The notes: generated from the letters alone by a model not told the origin. A stretch of DNA of 64,000 nucleotides from Salipiger pallidus (GCF_014643635.1 NZ_BMJV01000004.1:62001-126000), one strand, 5' to 3'. Shown: positions 1 to 8,920, numbered from the stretch's first letter. Program-made: numbers and translations.

Positions 1-972
1 CGTGATGACGAATCCCAAGTCTGCGCCGGTCACGATGGCCAGCACCGTCATCTCGGCCTGACCGCCGGGCGCAAAGGCAAGGAAGGCCGGCACCGGATCG
101 CCGAGACCAAGGCCCGTGACCAAGGCGGTGAACCCCGCCGCGAGCAGCGCCAGCAGCAGCACATAGGCCATGCCCGCCGCGACCACGCGTGTCAGCTCGC
201 GCCATGTCACGCCGAGGAAATGGATGCCAATACCGCAGCCGATAAAGAACTGCGCCGCGAGGATTGCCTCTGCCGGGGGACGGAAATGGACCACGCCGGT
301 CAAGGACAGCATTGCCGTGACGATCATCGGACCGAGAATCGAGGCCCCGAAGAGGCCGATGCGCTCTCCTCCTTTCCAGCCGATCACCGCCGCCAGCCCC
401 ATGATCGCCAGCTCGTGCCATGGCAGATCCGCCACCGGCGCACCGATTGGATTGCTCAGCTCAGCACCGTAAAAGTGCCCGAGGAAGAGCGGCGCGAGCG
501 TCACGATCAGCAGCACACGGGTTGCGTGGATGAGTGACAGGGCGCGCGGATTGCCACCCGCTTCTGTGCCGAAGATGACCATGTCCTGCAGGCCGCCCGG
601 CATCGCCGCGTAATAGGCGGTGGGCAGGTCAAAGCCCCAGATTCGCCGAAAGAACGGCACGCCCACCACTGCGATCACCGCAATGAAGATAGGCACCAGT
701 GCCACCGACATTGCCATGCGCGGCAGCTCTGCAATCACCTCTGGCGTGATCGACGCACCCACGGCCACACCGAGGATCGTGCGGGCTGCGACGGACACCT
801 GCCCGAAGCCTTTCAGCGGCAGATGCAGAAGCGCCCCGGCCAGGCAGAAGGCCATGGGCCCAAAGAGGAAGGGCAGGGGAAGGCCGAGCCACCAGAACAG
901 CCCGGTGCCAAGGGCTGCTATCACGAAGGTCAGCGCGCGGCGCATGTGGGGCTGTGTGAGATGTTGGCGCAA
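1..972 (-). CDS. AbrB-family (ammonia monooxygenase-type) membrane protein, 3' end cut by window
   Basis: The translation is almost entirely hydrophobic helices in two similar halves, as in the AbrB duplication family of putative transporters. Typical motifs are AAMPGGLQDM near the middle and FAPGGQAEM near the left edge. At least 324 codons are present against a usual length of about 350, so only the C-terminus is missing. I chose a TTG start at 972 because GGAGG lies 5 nt upstream; the first in-frame ATG (945) has no ribosome site. It is divergent from the GntR gene and shares a palindromic operator with it, so it is probably co-regulated with tcuAB and may carry tricarballylate or a related acid. 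The substrate is inference. Confidence 0.8.
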   Translation of the reverse strand, partial: MRQHLTQPHMRRALTFVIAALGTGLFWWLGLPLPFLFGPMAFCLAGALLHLPLKGFGQVSVAARTILGVAVGASITPEVIAELPRMAMSVALVPIFIAVIAVVGVPFFRRIWGFDLPTAYYAAMPGGLQDMVIFGTEAGGNPRALSLIHATRVLLIVTLAPLFLGHFYGAELSNPIGAPVADLPWHELAIMGLAAVIGWKGGERIGLFGASILGPMIVTAMLSLTGVVHFRPPAEAILAAQFFIGCGIGIHFLGVTWRELTRVVAAGMAYVLLLALLAAGFTALVTGLGLGDPVPAFLAFAPGGQAEMTVLAIVTGADLGFVIT

Positions 973-1010
973 AACGTCCTCCGAATGGCTTGACGTGAAA
1001 ATGAATACGC

Positions 1011-1030
1011 TTGTATCCAGTTGGATACAA
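1011..1030. promoter_or_regulatory. Perfect palindrome, probable GntR (FadR/FCD-type) operator
   Basis: The site reads TTGTATCCAGTTGGATACAA, two perfect 8-bp arms around a 4-bp centre. It sits between the divergent AbrB-family and GntR genes, 30 bp before the regulator's ATG. FCD-type GntR proteins bind such TTGTATnnnnATACAA-like palindromes, so it is the likely autoregulatory site controlling both directions. This is inference from position and symmetry. Confidence 0.7.
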
Positions 1031-1059
1031 GAATCGATTTGAGCGAATGGAGGGTGACC

Positions 1060-1740
1060 ATGACAGCCGACGACGGCACGCCACAGGGCAACAGCGCCTA
1101 TGCGCGCCTGCTCATGGAGCTGCGCGAGGGACGCCTGAACCCGGGTGACCGTCTGCGCGAAACTGAATTGGCAGAGCGTCTGGGCATGTCGCGCACCCCG
1201 GTGCGCGAGGCCATCCGTCAGCTCGAGGCGGACGGGATCGTCACCCATTTGCCCCGGCAGGGCGCGAGCATCCGCAGCCTCGACTACGCAGAGGTCATGG
1301 AGCTTTACGAGATGCGCGCCGTGCTCGAAGGCACCGCCGCTCGGCTGGCCACGCGGGCGGCCTCGGATATCGAGATCGAGGAGCTTTTTGACATGAACCG
1401 ACAGATGAAATCGCTTGGCAGCGCGCCAGAGGCTTTCATCCTGAACCGACAGTTTCATGCCGCGCTGCTGGATGCCTCCAAGAACCGATTTCTCACGCGG
1501 TCGATCCACGCGCTGCAACGCGCGTTGATGATCCTCGGCCCGACGACCCTTACCGAACCGGACCGGGCCGAGAAGGCGGTGGAAGAGCATTTCGGTGTGC
1601 TCGATGCGATCAAGGCGCGCGACGGCAGCCTGGCCGAGGCCGCCATGCGCGCCCACATCGAGGCAGCCCAGCGCGTCCGCGTTCGGGCCCTGCGCGCCCG
1701 TCCTGATCAAACGCCCAGCTATGATGGAGACCTGCTGTGA
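1060..1740 (+). CDS. GntR-family transcriptional regulator (FadR/FCD subfamily)
   Basis: An N-terminal winged helix (about residues 8-75) carries the GntR signature LRETELAERLGMSRTPVREA. It is followed by an all-helical FCD ligand-binding domain that keeps His residues in FHAALLD, EEHFGVLD and AMRAHI, the usual metal/carboxylate ligands of this family. The start ATG at 1060 has GGAGG 6 nt upstream; an upstream in-frame TTG at 1021 would lie inside the operator and is less likely. The stop overlaps the GTG start of tcuA. It probably represses tcuAB and the divergent transporter until a tricarboxylate binds. The Salmonella tcu locus uses a LysR regulator instead. Confidence 0.88.
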   Translation: MTADDGTPQGNSAYARLLMELREGRLNPGDRLRETELAERLGMSRTPVREAIRQLEADGIVTHLPRQGASIRSLDYAEVMELYEMRAVLEGTAARLATRAASDIEIEELFDMNRQMKSLGSAPEAFILNRQFHAALLDASKNRFLTRSIHALQRALMILGPTTLTEPDRAEKAVEEHFGVLDAIKARDGSLAEAAMRAHIEAAQRVRVRALRARPDQTPSYDGDLL

Positions 1741-3131
1741 CCTCTGACAGTCCAGACATCACTATCATCGGCGGCGGCAATGCGGCCCTCTGTGCAGCCA
1801 TCACCGCAGCCGAGGCCGGTGCGCGCGTGCTGATCCTCGAAACCGCGCCAAAACCCTATCGCGGCGGAAACTCCCGCCACACCCGCAATTTTCGCTGCAT
1901 GCACCACGGCCCGCTCGGGCCGCTGGTAGATAGCTACACCGAAGAAGAATACCTCGCCGATCTGATGAAGGTCACCGGGGGCAAGACCGACGAAGGCCTC
2001 GCACGGCTGGCCATCCGCTCCTCTGAAGAGTGCCTGCCATGGATGCAGGAACACGGCGTGCGCTTTCAGCCGTCGCTGTCCGGCACGTTGTCATTGGCAC
2101 GCACGAATGCCTTTTTCCTTGGCGGCGGCAAGAGCTTGGTGAATGCCTACTACCGCACCGCCGATCGGCTGGGCGTGCAGGTCGAATACGAGGCCGCGGT
2201 CACCCATCTGGACCTCGACGATGATCGCGTGACGCGCATCGACTACACGCAGGACGGCAAGCGCCACTCGATTGCGCCGAAATCCGTCGTCGTTGCGTCG
2301 GGCGGGTTCCAGGCCGATACCGACTGGCTTGCGCGTGCATGGGGACCTGCGGCGAAGAACTTCCTCATTCGCGGCACGCCCTACAACCGTGGCGTTGTGC
2401 TGGCTGACCTGCTGGATCAGGGCATCGAACAGGTAGGTGACCCGACGCAATGCCACGCCGTGGCCATCGACGGCCGCGCGCCGAAGTTCGACGGCGGCAT
2501 CGTCACACGGCTGGACTGCGTGCCGTTTTCCATCGTGGTGAACAAGGACGCGCAGCGCTTTTACGACGAAGGCGAAGATGTTTGGCCCAAACGATACGCC
2601 ATCTGGGGCCGGCTGGTGGCCGCGCAACCCGATCAGGTGGGCTATGTGATCATCGACGCCAAGTCGCTGGAATTGTTCATGCCCTCGGTCTTCCCGCCGA
2701 TAAAGGCCGACACGCTGGAAGAACTGGCCGACAAGATGGGTCTGCCCGCCGACGCGCTGGTGCAGACCGTGGCCGAGTTCAACAACAGCTGCGGCGACAC
2801 GTCCCAGTTTCACCCGACCGAGCTGGATGGTGTCTCGACCACCGGCCTCAACCCGCCCAAGACCAACTGGGCCCGCCCGATCACCGAGCCGCCGTTCTAC
2901 GGCTACTCGCTGCGCACTGGCGTGACCTTCACCTATCTCGGGCTGAAGGTGGATGACCGCGCGCAATGCGCCATCGGCAATCGCCCGGTCACGAACCTCT
3001 GGGCCGCCGGGGAAACCATGGCCGGGTCGATCCTCGGCCAAGGCTATCTTGCCGGGTTCGGCATGACCATCGGAACCGTCTTTGGACGCATCGCAGGCAA
3101 GGAGGCCGCCGCCCATGCAAATGCAACCTGA
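1737..3131 (+). CDS. tcuA: FAD-dependent tricarballylate dehydrogenase TcuA
   Basis: This 464-aa flavoprotein is of the fumarate reductase/succinate dehydrogenase flavoprotein type. An FAD Rossmann motif IIGGGNAALCAAITAAEAG lies at about residues 9-27, and the C-terminal FAD-binding WAAGETMAGSILGQGYLAGFG is split across about 425-445. TcuA oxidises tricarballylate to cis-aconitate. The GTG start overlaps the regulator stop (GTGA), and tcuB overlaps its 3' end by 17 nt, so the three genes form one operon. The identification rests on family motifs and on the adjacent, diagnostic TcuB. Confidence 0.88.
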   Translation: MTSDSPDITIIGGGNAALCAAITAAEAGARVLILETAPKPYRGGNSRHTRNFRCMHHGPLGPLVDSYTEEEYLADLMKVTGGKTDEGLARLAIRSSEECLPWMQEHGVRFQPSLSGTLSLARTNAFFLGGGKSLVNAYYRTADRLGVQVEYEAAVTHLDLDDDRVTRIDYTQDGKRHSIAPKSVVVASGGFQADTDWLARAWGPAAKNFLIRGTPYNRGVVLADLLDQGIEQVGDPTQCHAVAIDGRAPKFDGGIVTRLDCVPFSIVVNKDAQRFYDEGEDVWPKRYAIWGRLVAAQPDQVGYVIIDAKSLELFMPSVFPPIKADTLEELADKMGLPADALVQTVAEFNNSCGDTSQFHPTELDGVSTTGLNPPKTNWARPITEPPFYGYSLRTGVTFTYLGLKVDDRAQCAIGNRPVTNLWAAGETMAGSILGQGYLAGFGMTIGTVFGRIAGKEAAAHANAT

Positions 3132-4182
3132 TCTGCTGCAGGAGGCCCGTCGTCAGGCCGAGATCTGCAACGCCTGCCGTTACTGCGAAGGCTATTGTTC
3201 GGTCTTCCCGGCGCTGCATGCCGAACGCGCCTTTGCCGATGGGGATCTGACGCAACTGGCCAACCTGTGCCACAATTGCCGGGGCTGCTATTACGCTTGC
3301 CAGTATACGGCCCCCCACGAGTTTGACCTGAACCTGCCACAGGCGCTGGCCAATGTACGGCAGGACAGCTGGGAGGAACTTGCCTTCCCGCGTGCCGCCG
3401 GCAAGGCGTTCCAGAAGAATGGCGCGCTGATTGCACTGGTGACGGTGCTGGGATTTTCCCTGCTGTTCTGGGCCGCGCGTGCCCTGGCCTCGGTGGGCGG
3501 AGAAGGGTTCTACGCCGTACTGTCCCACAATGCGATGGTTGCCATCTTCCTGCCTGCCTTCCTGTTTCCGCTGGTCAGTATCGGCGTCAGCTTGCGCCGC
3601 TACTGGCGGCATGTCGGGGCAGGGCCGTTGCGTCCCGGCCAGGTTCTCGCGGCCTTGCGCAGCGCAGCGCAGATGAAGAACCTGAAGGGCGGGCACGGTG
3701 ACGGCTGCAATTTCGAGGACGAAGACCGGTTCACCCACGCCCGACGCGCCGTGCATCAGGCGGTGATGTACGGCTTCCTTTTGTGTTTTGCCGCGACCAG
3801 CGTCGCAACGGTCATGCACTATGTGTTCGGCATGCCCGCGCCGTACGGGCTGTTTTCCGTGCCGAAACTGTTGGGAATCGCGGGCGGCCTGCTGCTGACC
3901 GCGGGCTGCGTCGAGATGATCCGGCTGAAGCTGCGCGCGGATCGCCAGCTTGGCGCGGTGCGCGCCTTTGGCGGCGAGCTTGCCTTCATCGGGTTGCTGG
4001 GTTTTGTGGCCTTCAGCGGGCTGGCGCTCTACGCTCTTGGCCAGACCCCTGCGATGCCGGTGCTGCTGGTGCTGCATCTTGGCGCCGTGCTGGCCTTTTT
4101 CCTGCTGACGCCCTTCACCAAGATGGCACATGGTTTTTACCGTCTTGCCGCACTGACCCTGGATGCGCAGCGCAAGGGCTGA
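3115..4182 (+). CDS. tcuB: Tricarballylate utilization Fe-S membrane protein TcuB
   Basis: Two ferredoxin-like cysteine clusters lie near the N-terminus, C18-x2-C-x2-C-x3-C28 and C52-x2-C-x2-C-x3-C62. About six membrane helices follow from residue 115 on. This layout is characteristic of TcuB/CitB, which passes electrons from reduced TcuA to the quinone pool. I chose ATG 3115 (MQMQPDLL) because GGAGG lies at 3101-3105; an upstream in-frame ATG at 3082 would overlap tcuA by 50 nt. No tcuC transporter follows. The divergent AbrB-family gene is the only candidate carrier in view. Confidence 0.9.
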   Translation: MQMQPDLLQEARRQAEICNACRYCEGYCSVFPALHAERAFADGDLTQLANLCHNCRGCYYACQYTAPHEFDLNLPQALANVRQDSWEELAFPRAAGKAFQKNGALIALVTVLGFSLLFWAARALASVGGEGFYAVLSHNAMVAIFLPAFLFPLVSIGVSLRRYWRHVGAGPLRPGQVLAALRSAAQMKNLKGGHGDGCNFEDEDRFTHARRAVHQAVMYGFLLCFAATSVATVMHYVFGMPAPYGLFSVPKLLGIAGGLLLTAGCVEMIRLKLRADRQLGAVRAFGGELAFIGLLGFVAFSGLALYALGQTPAMPVLLVLHLGAVLAFFLLTPFTKMAHGFYRLAALTLDAQRKG

Positions 4183-4188
4183 CACCGT

Positions 4189-4214
4189 CCCGGACCCGAC
4201 CTGACGGGTCCGGG
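4189..4214 (+). terminator. Hairpin after tcuB
   Basis: A perfect 10-bp stem (CCCGGACCCG / CGGGTCCGGG) with a 6-nt loop starts 6 nt after the tcuB stop. There is no strong T-run, so termination may be partial or bidirectional. Confidence 0.65.
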
Positions 4215-4439
4215 CGCTCATTCATACCGATGCAGAGCGAGGTGCCAGCCGCAGACCCCGGGTGGCGCCATTGGCAAAGCCTTTCCAGAAACAGTGATCG
4301 GCGTGCCGCGGGCCATGGACCAGACGCCGTTCTCTTCTGTTTCAAGGAGGCCGATGAGGGGCGGGACGGCCGCCTCGCCCCTCATGTGCAGATACACGAT
4401 AGTGCCGCAACGCGTCGCGCAGGATCGCCGATCTTCCGA
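4215..4439. other. Spacer without a confident gene
   Basis: The only notable item is a 55-codon minus-strand frame (4385 to 4218) that is open further upstream and ends at the tcuB hairpin. I do not recognise it. It may be the tail of a decayed gene continuous with the broken transposase on its right. Confidence 0.3.
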
Positions 4440-5590
4440 GAGGTCTGTAGCCGATCAGAATGCCACGGCGGGCAGCCCGGTGGGAGGATTGTCGGCGATG
4501 CGGGCCGGGGTTTATGGGTCATGTAATGGCGCGCTACGGCCCGTTCACCTTCGGTCTCCGGCGTCAGCCCGGCAGGCGATGGCTGGAGTGTTGGGAAAGA
4601 TCCTGATGACATCAGCGCGCCGTTTCACCTCGCGGTTCGTGCGCCTGAGGGGATTGGTTGAAGCGATCTGGGTCCAATGCTCGCGCGGAACGGACATGTT
4701 GCACAGGGCATACTCGGGGGAGGTGTCCATCGCTCCGCTGAGCTTCGGCTGTTTCTCGCGAAGGATACCGGCAACGATGCTCCGCTGCGCTTCAGCGCCG
4801 GTCCTGCTTTCTTGGGCGAAGATCGTCTTCAGCATCGCCGCCACAGCGGTACGCTGCTTCGCCGGGGGGCGCGCCAGGGCCTTGCACAGCTGGTCAATGC
4901 GGGGGCGTTGAATATTTCGGCTACGATTGCCCCCCCGGATCGAGCGTGTAACGCCTCCAGCATGGAAGACGCGTCGCGCAGCGGCCCGTGGCCCCCTGTG
5001 ATCGTCCCTTGCCCGGCTGGCGATTTGGCATGGCCAAATCTGCTGAGAGGGGTCTTTGACCAGCTTGACGCCCCGCAGCCCACGATCGGTCAGTGACCGA
5101 AAGAGCTTCTGCTTTAGAGAGGCTGGTGGCCACGCCCGGAACCTCGCGTTTCCCGCCCACCGCCCGACAGGGCTCTGTGCAGCAAGGTTCCCAGAGGGAT
5201 CGTTCACGGCTACAACGAGTGTCACTGCCTTGTCCTCCTTCCCTGAGCTCGATATATCTGGCGTCGAGCTGCTGGCAGGTCCACGGCTCTTCAGGGGACG
5301 GGCCAGAAAGGCGTCGACGCGCTCGTCGATTTCCATGCAAAACCGGCTGATCTGGCTCTTGGACATGCCACCGGTGGCCCTCTTGGCAGATTGCGTCGCA
5401 ATCGCCTGCCGGGCAATGCATGGCCTTGACCAGTTCATCAATCCGAGACGCACAAAGACATGGTGAGCGTATATTGCCTTGTGGGGACATGTACGAAGGC
5501 CATCAGGCATTGCGTGACCGGGCATCCCGCTATGATAATCCTCTTTCACGGAACGTAATCTCGCGCAGAACAACAGCTGGCTCAAGGCAC
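4440..5590 (-). pseudogene. Decayed IS256 (Mutator)-family transposase
   Basis: Fragments of an IS256-type transposase appear in order but in alternating frames. IDELVKAM and LDARYIELREGGQ are in one frame. KSQISRFCMEIDERVDAFL, TLVVAVNDPSG, SLTDRGLRGVKLV, STNPLRRTNREVKRRADV and IFPN are in another. A third frame near 4520-4540 gives RHYMTHK, matching the conserved RRYM tail. The first catalytic Asp region survives, but the SDAHEGL-type second Asp block is lost, so the protein is dead. Although one frame stays open for 350 codons, that frame alone does not encode a coherent transposase. I could not define terminal inverted repeats. Confidence 0.8.
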
Positions 5591-5636
5591 AGCCCATTCC
5601 AGTGCTGAAGCTTCACGGCACTCAGAACAATGAAAC

Positions 5637-6170
5637 TTAAGCTGAGGCAGTAGCAAGCGCGCTCGCATCCTCTGACGCGGAGGCCATGGCTTCGCTGCTC
5701 GTTTCGATGTGAAAGGTCACACTGCCCATTTCATTCGCTTGATCCTCTGTTCGCTTGGCGAGGTCCTCGGAGGCCGAGCCAATGTTCTTCGTGTCCGCCT
5801 TGATCCGCGTTGTGAGATCCCCTGCCGTCAATTCGGCCAATGCCGTGCTGATTTGCTCCATGACGTTGGATTGTTCCGTTTCCTTTCTCGTCAGGTGTTC
5901 CGGGAAGCCATCAGGCTGAGTGGCCGCAATAGCGAGAAGCACAAGTGAGGCGGGCGTCGGGCCGACGGAACGTCCGCCCGCACGGTGCAGGATTTCCGGC
6001 AGACCGTTCATCAGTCCGATAGTGAGAAAAGTGGCTTCTGCCTGAAAGGTACGACTTGGCAGAGCCAACACAGGCGCCGCGATCATGGACATGGAAACAA
6101 CAAAATCATGGTGGCAGAGACCCGCGTCCCGGACTCCCGAGGGACTCGATACATGCGGTGGAGATACCAT
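5637..6170 (-). pseudogene. Truncated methyl-accepting chemotaxis protein remnant
   Basis: The frame contains an intact-looking HAMP segment (EQISTALAELTAGDLTTRI). It is followed directly by ASEDLAKRTEDQANEMGSV, which resembles the start of the coiled signalling domain (SxDLSRRTEQQAxxLEE). The frame then stops shortly afterwards. The periplasmic sensor and the whole methylation and signalling hairpin tip are missing, so it cannot work as a receptor. It lies beside the decayed transposase, which suggests an insertion or deletion event destroyed it. Confidence 0.6.
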
Positions 6171-6294
6171 TGATACTTCACCTTGCGGTTAAGCTGCCCC
6201 CATATGCCAGTCGCGGAGGGTAGCTTGCCGCTGGACTGCCAATTGACAGATTTGATGCCCGGGTCTACCTCCTGCAGATTCCAAGGAGGCCGTC

Positions 6295-6960
6295 ATGCCC
6301 AAACAGAAGTCTCGTAGTTTCGCCGTCATCGGCCTCGGAACTTTCGGCACAACTGTCGCGTCCGAGCTGGCCCGGTTCGGCAACCATGTACTTGGCGTCG
6401 ACCTCCAGGAACGCAACGTTTCACGCATCGCTGACACGATTGCCGAGGCGGTGATCGCTGATGGCCGCGACGATCAGGCTCTGCGCGAGGTTGGGGTCGG
6501 TAGCTACGATGTTGCCGTTGTCGCCATCGGTGAAGAGCTCGACGCCAACATCCTTTGCACCATGAACGTCAAAATGCTTGGCGTGCCGACGGTCTGGGTG
6601 AAGGCGATCAACCGCACGCACCATCGCATCCTGTCCAAGCTTGGTGCCGACAGGGTGATCCTGCCCGAGCAGGAAATCGGTCGCCACATCGCCCAGATGC
6701 TGCACAACCCGCTGGTTCGCGATTACGTGAGCCTCGGCAACGGCTTTCACGTGGTGGACTTCCGTGTCCCCCAAAGCCTCGACGGCACGCGTATCGACAA
6801 GGTCGGCCTTATCGAGAGGTTCGATCTTCGGGCTCTGGGGCTCATGCGCGGCAGCGACTATGTGGCTTGTCAGGACGGGGCGACCGAACTGAGGGCCGAC
6901 GACAAGCTGCTGCTGCTCGGACGCAGGGAAAACCTGCGCCGCTTTGCGGACGGGCTCTGA
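6295..6960 (+). CDS. ktrA: Potassium uptake regulatory subunit KtrA (RCK protein)
   Basis: This 221-aa cytoplasmic protein starts with an RCK_N nucleotide-binding fold (VIGLGTFGTTVASEL at about 12-26, VDLQERN after strand 2). It ends with a TrkA_C domain from about residue 145. Such rings bind ATP/ADP or NAD and gate the KtrB channel. AAGGAGG-like bases precede the ATG. The ktrB gene follows on the same strand, so the pair is an operon. Length and two-domain layout match KtrA/KtrC rather than the double-length TrkA. Confidence 0.92.
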   Translation: MPKQKSRSFAVIGLGTFGTTVASELARFGNHVLGVDLQERNVSRIADTIAEAVIADGRDDQALREVGVGSYDVAVVAIGEELDANILCTMNVKMLGVPTVWVKAINRTHHRILSKLGADRVILPEQEIGRHIAQMLHNPLVRDYVSLGNGFHVVDFRVPQSLDGTRIDKVGLIERFDLRALGLMRGSDYVACQDGATELRADDKLLLLGRRENLRRFADGL

Positions 6961-6999
6961 ACGCCGATGCGGCCCGTCTGGCCCAAGGGGGTATGGCAC

Positions 7000-8307
7000 A
7001 TGCAACTGCCCCCGCCCGCGATCCTCGCCGGCCTCTACGCGGTGCTGATCGCCGTAGGTGGCGCTTTGCTGATGCTGCCTGCGGCGACAGCGATGCCGAT
7101 TGCGTGGTCTGACGCGATCTTCACCGCCGCCTCGGCCGTGACTGTAACCGGCCTCGTGCTGTCGGACACCGGCAGCCAGTTTACCCTGCTCGGGCAGGGG
7201 ATCATCATGGTGCTGATCCAGCTGGGCGGGCTGGGGCTTATGACCTTTGCGGTGCTGCTGTTGTCCATGCTGGGCCTTCCCGTGACCATCTCGCAGCGCA
7301 TTTTCCTGCGTGAAGATCTCAACCAGACCTCGATCAGCGACCTGCTCCATCTGGTCCGCATGATCCTCAAGACCGTGCTGGCCTGCGAACTTTTGGGCGT
7401 CGCGTTGCTGTCTTGCGTCTTCGTTCCGGAATTCGGCTGGGGCAAGGGACTTTGGCAGGCACTTTTCCATACCGTCTCGGCGTTCAACAACGCGGGGTTT
7501 GCGCTCTTTCCCGACAGTTTGTCGCGCTATGTGGGCAACCCTATCGTCAACCTCACAATCCCGGCGCTCTTTATCTTCGGGGGACTGGGGTTCATCGTGG
7601 TCACCGAGGCCTACGGCAAGCGCCGCTGGAGGGCGTTCTCGCTGCACACAAAGCTCATGGTGGTCGGCACGCTGGCTCTGATCGTCTGGTCCGTTCTGAC
7701 ATTCGCCGCGCTGGAATGGACCAACCCTGCGACGCTGGGCGGGCTTGCCAGTACCGGTGACAGGCTGTGGGCCAGCTGGTTCCAGGGGGTGACAACCCGC
7801 ACCGCAGGCTTCAACACCGTCGACATCGGTGGGATCCATGACAGCACTTCGCTGATGTTCATGTCGCTTATGGTAATCGGCGGCGGCAGCACCTCGACCG
7901 CCGGGGGAATCAAGGTCACCACCTTCATCGTGCTGCTGCTTGCGACCATTGCCTTCTTCCGCCGCAGCCAGCAGCTTCATGTCTTCGGGCGGAGCATCGG
8001 GGCCGAAGAGATCATGAAGGTCTTGGCGCTGACCATGGTAAGCCTGATGACGGTACTGGTCGCGATCTTCCTCGTGACCCTGTCCCACGATGGGAACTTC
8101 ATCGATCTTGCGTTCGAGGTGACCTCGGCCTTCGGTACGGTCGGATTGTCACGGGGGACCACCGGAGAGCTGGACGGCTTCGGTCGCGCGGTGATCATCG
8201 CGGTGATGTTTGTCGGCAGGGTTGGCCCCCTGACCCTGGGTTTCTTCCTTGCAACACGATCCAAGCCACGAGTTGGGTACCCTGCGAGCAAGGTTTATCT
8301 CGGGTAG
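7000..8307 (+). CDS. ktrB: Potassium uptake channel subunit KtrB (TrkH family)
   Basis: This is a polytopic protein of about 435 aa with four pore repeats. The filter segments read AVTVTGL, SAFNNAGF, TTRTAGFN and SAFGTVGLS, the order expected for the KtrB/TrkH pseudo-tetramer. The flexible gating loop is represented by IGGGSTSTAGGIK in the third repeat. I prefer ATG 7000 (MQLPPP) because AAGGGGG lies at 6985-6991; the in-frame ATG 6967, 7 nt after ktrA, has no clear ribosome site but would add 11 residues. With KtrA it forms a Na+-stimulated K+ uptake system of use in osmoadaptation. Confidence 0.93.
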   Translation: MQLPPPAILAGLYAVLIAVGGALLMLPAATAMPIAWSDAIFTAASAVTVTGLVLSDTGSQFTLLGQGIIMVLIQLGGLGLMTFAVLLLSMLGLPVTISQRIFLREDLNQTSISDLLHLVRMILKTVLACELLGVALLSCVFVPEFGWGKGLWQALFHTVSAFNNAGFALFPDSLSRYVGNPIVNLTIPALFIFGGLGFIVVTEAYGKRRWRAFSLHTKLMVVGTLALIVWSVLTFAALEWTNPATLGGLASTGDRLWASWFQGVTTRTAGFNTVDIGGIHDSTSLMFMSLMVIGGGSTSTAGGIKVTTFIVLLLATIAFFRRSQQLHVFGRSIGAEEIMKVLALTMVSLMTVLVAIFLVTLSHDGNFIDLAFEVTSAFGTVGLSRGTTGELDGFGRAVIIAVMFVGRVGPLTLGFFLATRSKPRVGYPASKVYLG

Positions 8308-8900
8308 TCCTGCGCAAGAACCTGCTGATACGGGCCCTGACCGAGCCGCTCTTTGGTCGCGACCTCGGTCACGGGCTTCTTGGCGAACGAAAAGAGCGCT
8401 CGATGCCTGCTTTCATGGCAATGTCTACCACCCGTTGAGGGTCGTCTATCCTCTCTTCCAGCAAGACCTCCCGATCCAGCGGCACAGATCCAGCAACTGC
8501 AGCGGACGGCAGAGAACTCCGCTCTGCAGGCTTCCACCCGCGGAAATGCTGCGCGATCCGGCAGCGGTATAACCGCGGCGGAACACGATGAAGACCGTCC
8601 CGGAACCTGTTCAGATAGACCGAGCTACGTCTTTGCGGGATGTACACCTGTCAGGCGGTCGCGAATTTTGCCCGGCTATCGGTGTCCTGCAGAATTTCCC
8701 TCATCTGACATAGCTTTCAGGATATAGCCCAGCCGCCAAGGCGCGCAGCCGGCTCCGGTTAGCTGATCAGGCGCGTGTTCCGGCGCGTCAGCCCGCTTTG
8801 CCGGCTTCGACATGCTGCAGTGGTGGTTTAGCCATCGGTGCAGGGGAAGGGCGCATCAGGCCATGCTCGTGTGGTCGGGACACCGCCCTCCCGCAAGGTC
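8308..8900. other. No supportable gene
   Basis: About 590 bases follow ktrB without a convincing gene. Minus-strand frames near 8300-8650 read as plausible protein only in pieces (for example LLEERIDDPQRVVDIAMKAG in one frame and VTEVATKERLGQGPYQQVL in the next), as if a gene had been frameshifted. I cannot name the family. Confidence 0.3.
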
Positions 8901-8904
8901 TTAT

Positions 8905-8920
8905 GTTCCCATTTTGGAAC
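8905..8920. promoter_or_regulatory. GTTCC-N6-GGAAC palindrome upstream of the ThDP-enzyme operon
   Basis: Perfect 5-bp arms around CATTTT lie about 85 bp before the first gene of the catabolic cluster, in an AT-rich stretch (8900-8960) unlike its surroundings. IclR-type regulators bind TTCC-N5/6-GGAA-like sites, so this may be an operator. The regulator is unknown. Confidence 0.4.

Noticed and set aside
4545-5597. 350-codon minus-strand open frame as an intact gene
   Set aside because: Transposase motifs leave and re-enter the frame, so it is a frameshifted IS256 remnant rather than a working gene.
6421-8088. 555-codon minus-strand open frame
   Set aside because: It is antisense to ktrA and ktrB and has the His/Gln/Asp-rich composition of a shadow frame.
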